Shown here in pieces: positions 6,832 to 7,732 of a stretch of 7,732 nucleotides of DNA. Location of the stretch: the NCBI GenBank assembly GCA_002711145.1, contig PAHS01000053.1:1-7732 (forward strand). The letters run 5' to 3'. The notes below the pieces were generated by a model that worked only from the letters and a program-made list of their open reading frames with translations, searched no databases and was not told the origin of the DNA. Position numbers and translations under genes: made by a program. Source of the DNA: Marinovum sp. Lineage in GTDB: Bacteria; Pseudomonadota; Alphaproteobacteria; Rhodobacterales; Rhodobacteraceae. Positions within the stretch are counted from its first letter, which is position 1. Each line of letters opens with the position of its first letter.

Positions 6832-7485
6832 TTATTTTTTTGCTATAAACATTAAATTATTTGCAGGCATTTCTATAACAGCTTCTGGACATAGATTATT
6901 TGCTTCGATTTCATCCAGTATATCAAAGTCGTCCTTGTATCCGATCTCTGGGTCGCATGCTACAAGTGAGGAGTGAAACTTAATATCTTCGTCACTTGTA
7001 AGTTCACTACCTCTCATAAATGGTCCATAAAATATTAAATAGCCATTACTGTTAAGAGCGGACGAACTTCCTCTTATGAGACTTTTCATTTCTTTAAAGC
7101 TGATTAGATGGAGGATATTAATTGCGATTATTGCGTCATAATTATTGATTTGTGTGTCCCATTTTTCGACTGTGGCATCAATCAGTAATGGCCGTTTGAT
7201 GTTCGCTTGAGTTATTTCTTGTATATAAGCCTCAATGCTCTCTAGGCGCTGTTTGTCAATATCACTTGGTTGCCATTCTAGATTAGAAAACTTCTCAGAA
7301 AAATAAATGCAATGCTGACCCGTACCACTGGCAAGCTCCAATACTTTTCCTTTGTCTGGCAAATACTCAGAGAGAACTTCTAATATGTATGGAGCATTTC
7401 TTGAAGCAGAGTCGGAATATAATTTTTTCATACCAATATCCGTTGCTTGGCTTGCTGTGGCAGGTAGTTTTTCTCGCTGTGGCAT
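6832..7485 (-). CDS. DUF938 family SAM-dependent methyltransferase
   Basis: A 217-residue protein of the DUF938 family, predicted class I S-adenosylmethionine-dependent methyltransferases related to eukaryotic METTL26; the substrate is unknown. Seen: SASRNAPYILEVL (26-38) before the fold, SAM-binding motif I VLELASGTGQH (48-58), the family hallmark WQPSD (71-75) at motif II, the acidic LIDATVEKW (101-109), NILHLI (123-128) at motif IV, YGPFMRGSELTS (153-164), DPEIGYKD (178-185) and the C-terminal MPANN (206-210). Length is normal and the motifs are intact. The ATG overlaps the stop of the upstream oxidoreductase gene by one base (TAATG), with GGTAGG just ahead, so the two are coupled. That pairing suggests a shared role, but nothing here shows what it is. 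Confidence 0.92.
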   Translation of the reverse strand: MPQREKLPATASQATDIGMKKLYSDSASRNAPYILEVLSEYLPDKGKVLELASGTGQHCIYFSEKFSNLEWQPSDIDKQRLESIEAYIQEITQANIKRPLLIDATVEKWDTQINNYDAIIAINILHLISFKEMKSLIRGSSSALNSNGYLIFYGPFMRGSELTSDEDIKFHSSLVACDPEIGYKDDFDILDEIEANNLCPEAVIEMPANNLMFIAKK

Positions 7486-7732
7486 TAAAACCTACCCGGC
7501 AAAAGAGCCTCAAGTATTTCGCGCTCAACTGAAACTGTTCTCTCAAGAAATAAATCGGACAATAGTTGACTTGCGGCTGCGGCCGTTTGGAAACCATACC
7601 CACCTTGACCAGCAAACCAGAAAAAAGAAGGGTTATTTTTATCTGGTCCTATTACCAAATTTCCATCTGGAGCGAAGCTTCTTAATCCAGCCCAGTTCGA
7701 TAGCATACGGTCTATGGGAACATTTATTACGC
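7485..7732 (-). CDS. FAD-dependent oxidoreductase, DAO family (C-terminal part)
   Basis: Only the last 82 codons are present; the frame runs open off the right edge, so the N-terminal FAD-binding Rossmann region is outside. The visible part is the typical C-terminal end of D-amino-acid-dehydrogenase/glycine-oxidase-like flavoproteins: NWAGLRSFAPDGNLVIGPD, then FFWFAGQGGYGFQTA (the Gly-rich stretch that packs on the FAD) and a closing helix AASQLLSDLFLE. The ATG at 7704-7706 is internal, since the open frame and the homologous VPIDRMLSNW sequence continue upstream of it. The amine or amino-acid substrate cannot be told from this fragment. The stop overlaps the start of the DUF938 methyltransferase gene. 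Confidence 0.88.
   Translation of the reverse strand, partial: VINVPIDRMLSNWAGLRSFAPDGNLVIGPDKNNPSFFWFAGQGGYGFQTAAAASQLLSDLFLERTVSVEREILEALLPGRF

Overview
The window looks like a low-GC (roughly 40% by eye) alphaproteobacterial chromosome segment. Three things suggest this: the gene order rimP-nusA-ylxR-infB, the fusion of a YlxR (DUF448) domain to an L7Ae-like domain between nusA and infB, and the alphaproteobacterial style of the IF2 N-terminus and NusA C-terminus. A small-genome marine lineage would fit the base composition, but the genus cannot be named from this sequence. No mobile element, CRISPR array, tRNA or rRNA gene was seen.

Left two thirds, minus strand (4639 down to 1): a transcription/translation operon, rimP (30S maturation), nusA (elongation and antitermination), a YlxR-L7Ae RNA-binding protein, and infB (IF2; its 3' end runs off the left edge). 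The genes are packed tightly, with gaps of 3 and 1 nt and an 11-nt overlap, so translation is probably coupled. Between the likely rimP promoter and the rimP start codon lies a leader of about 80 nt. It holds a bulged hairpin followed by a strong intrinsic terminator whose U-tract ends only about 10 nt before the ATG. No minus-strand gene lies just upstream for this terminator to serve, because the next gene is divergent, so it is best read as an attenuator of the rimP-nusA-infB operon.

Middle, plus strand (4685 to 6511): a divergent two-gene operon, modB-modC, encoding the permease and ATPase of a molybdate (or tungstate) ABC importer. The binding-protein gene modA is not beside it. The promoters of the two divergent operons stand back to back, with -35 boxes 8 nt apart.

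Right end, minus strand (7732 down to 6470): the C-terminal end of an FAD-dependent DAO-family oxidoreductase, coupled by a TAATG overlap to a DUF938 SAM-dependent methyltransferase. After an 83-nt gap comes a 92-codon reading frame that reads like a genuine small conserved protein of unknown function and overlaps the 3' end of modC tail to tail.

Most of the window is ordinary housekeeping DNA. The points worth a second look are the rimP leader attenuator, the modBC pair without modA, and the small minus-strand gene.
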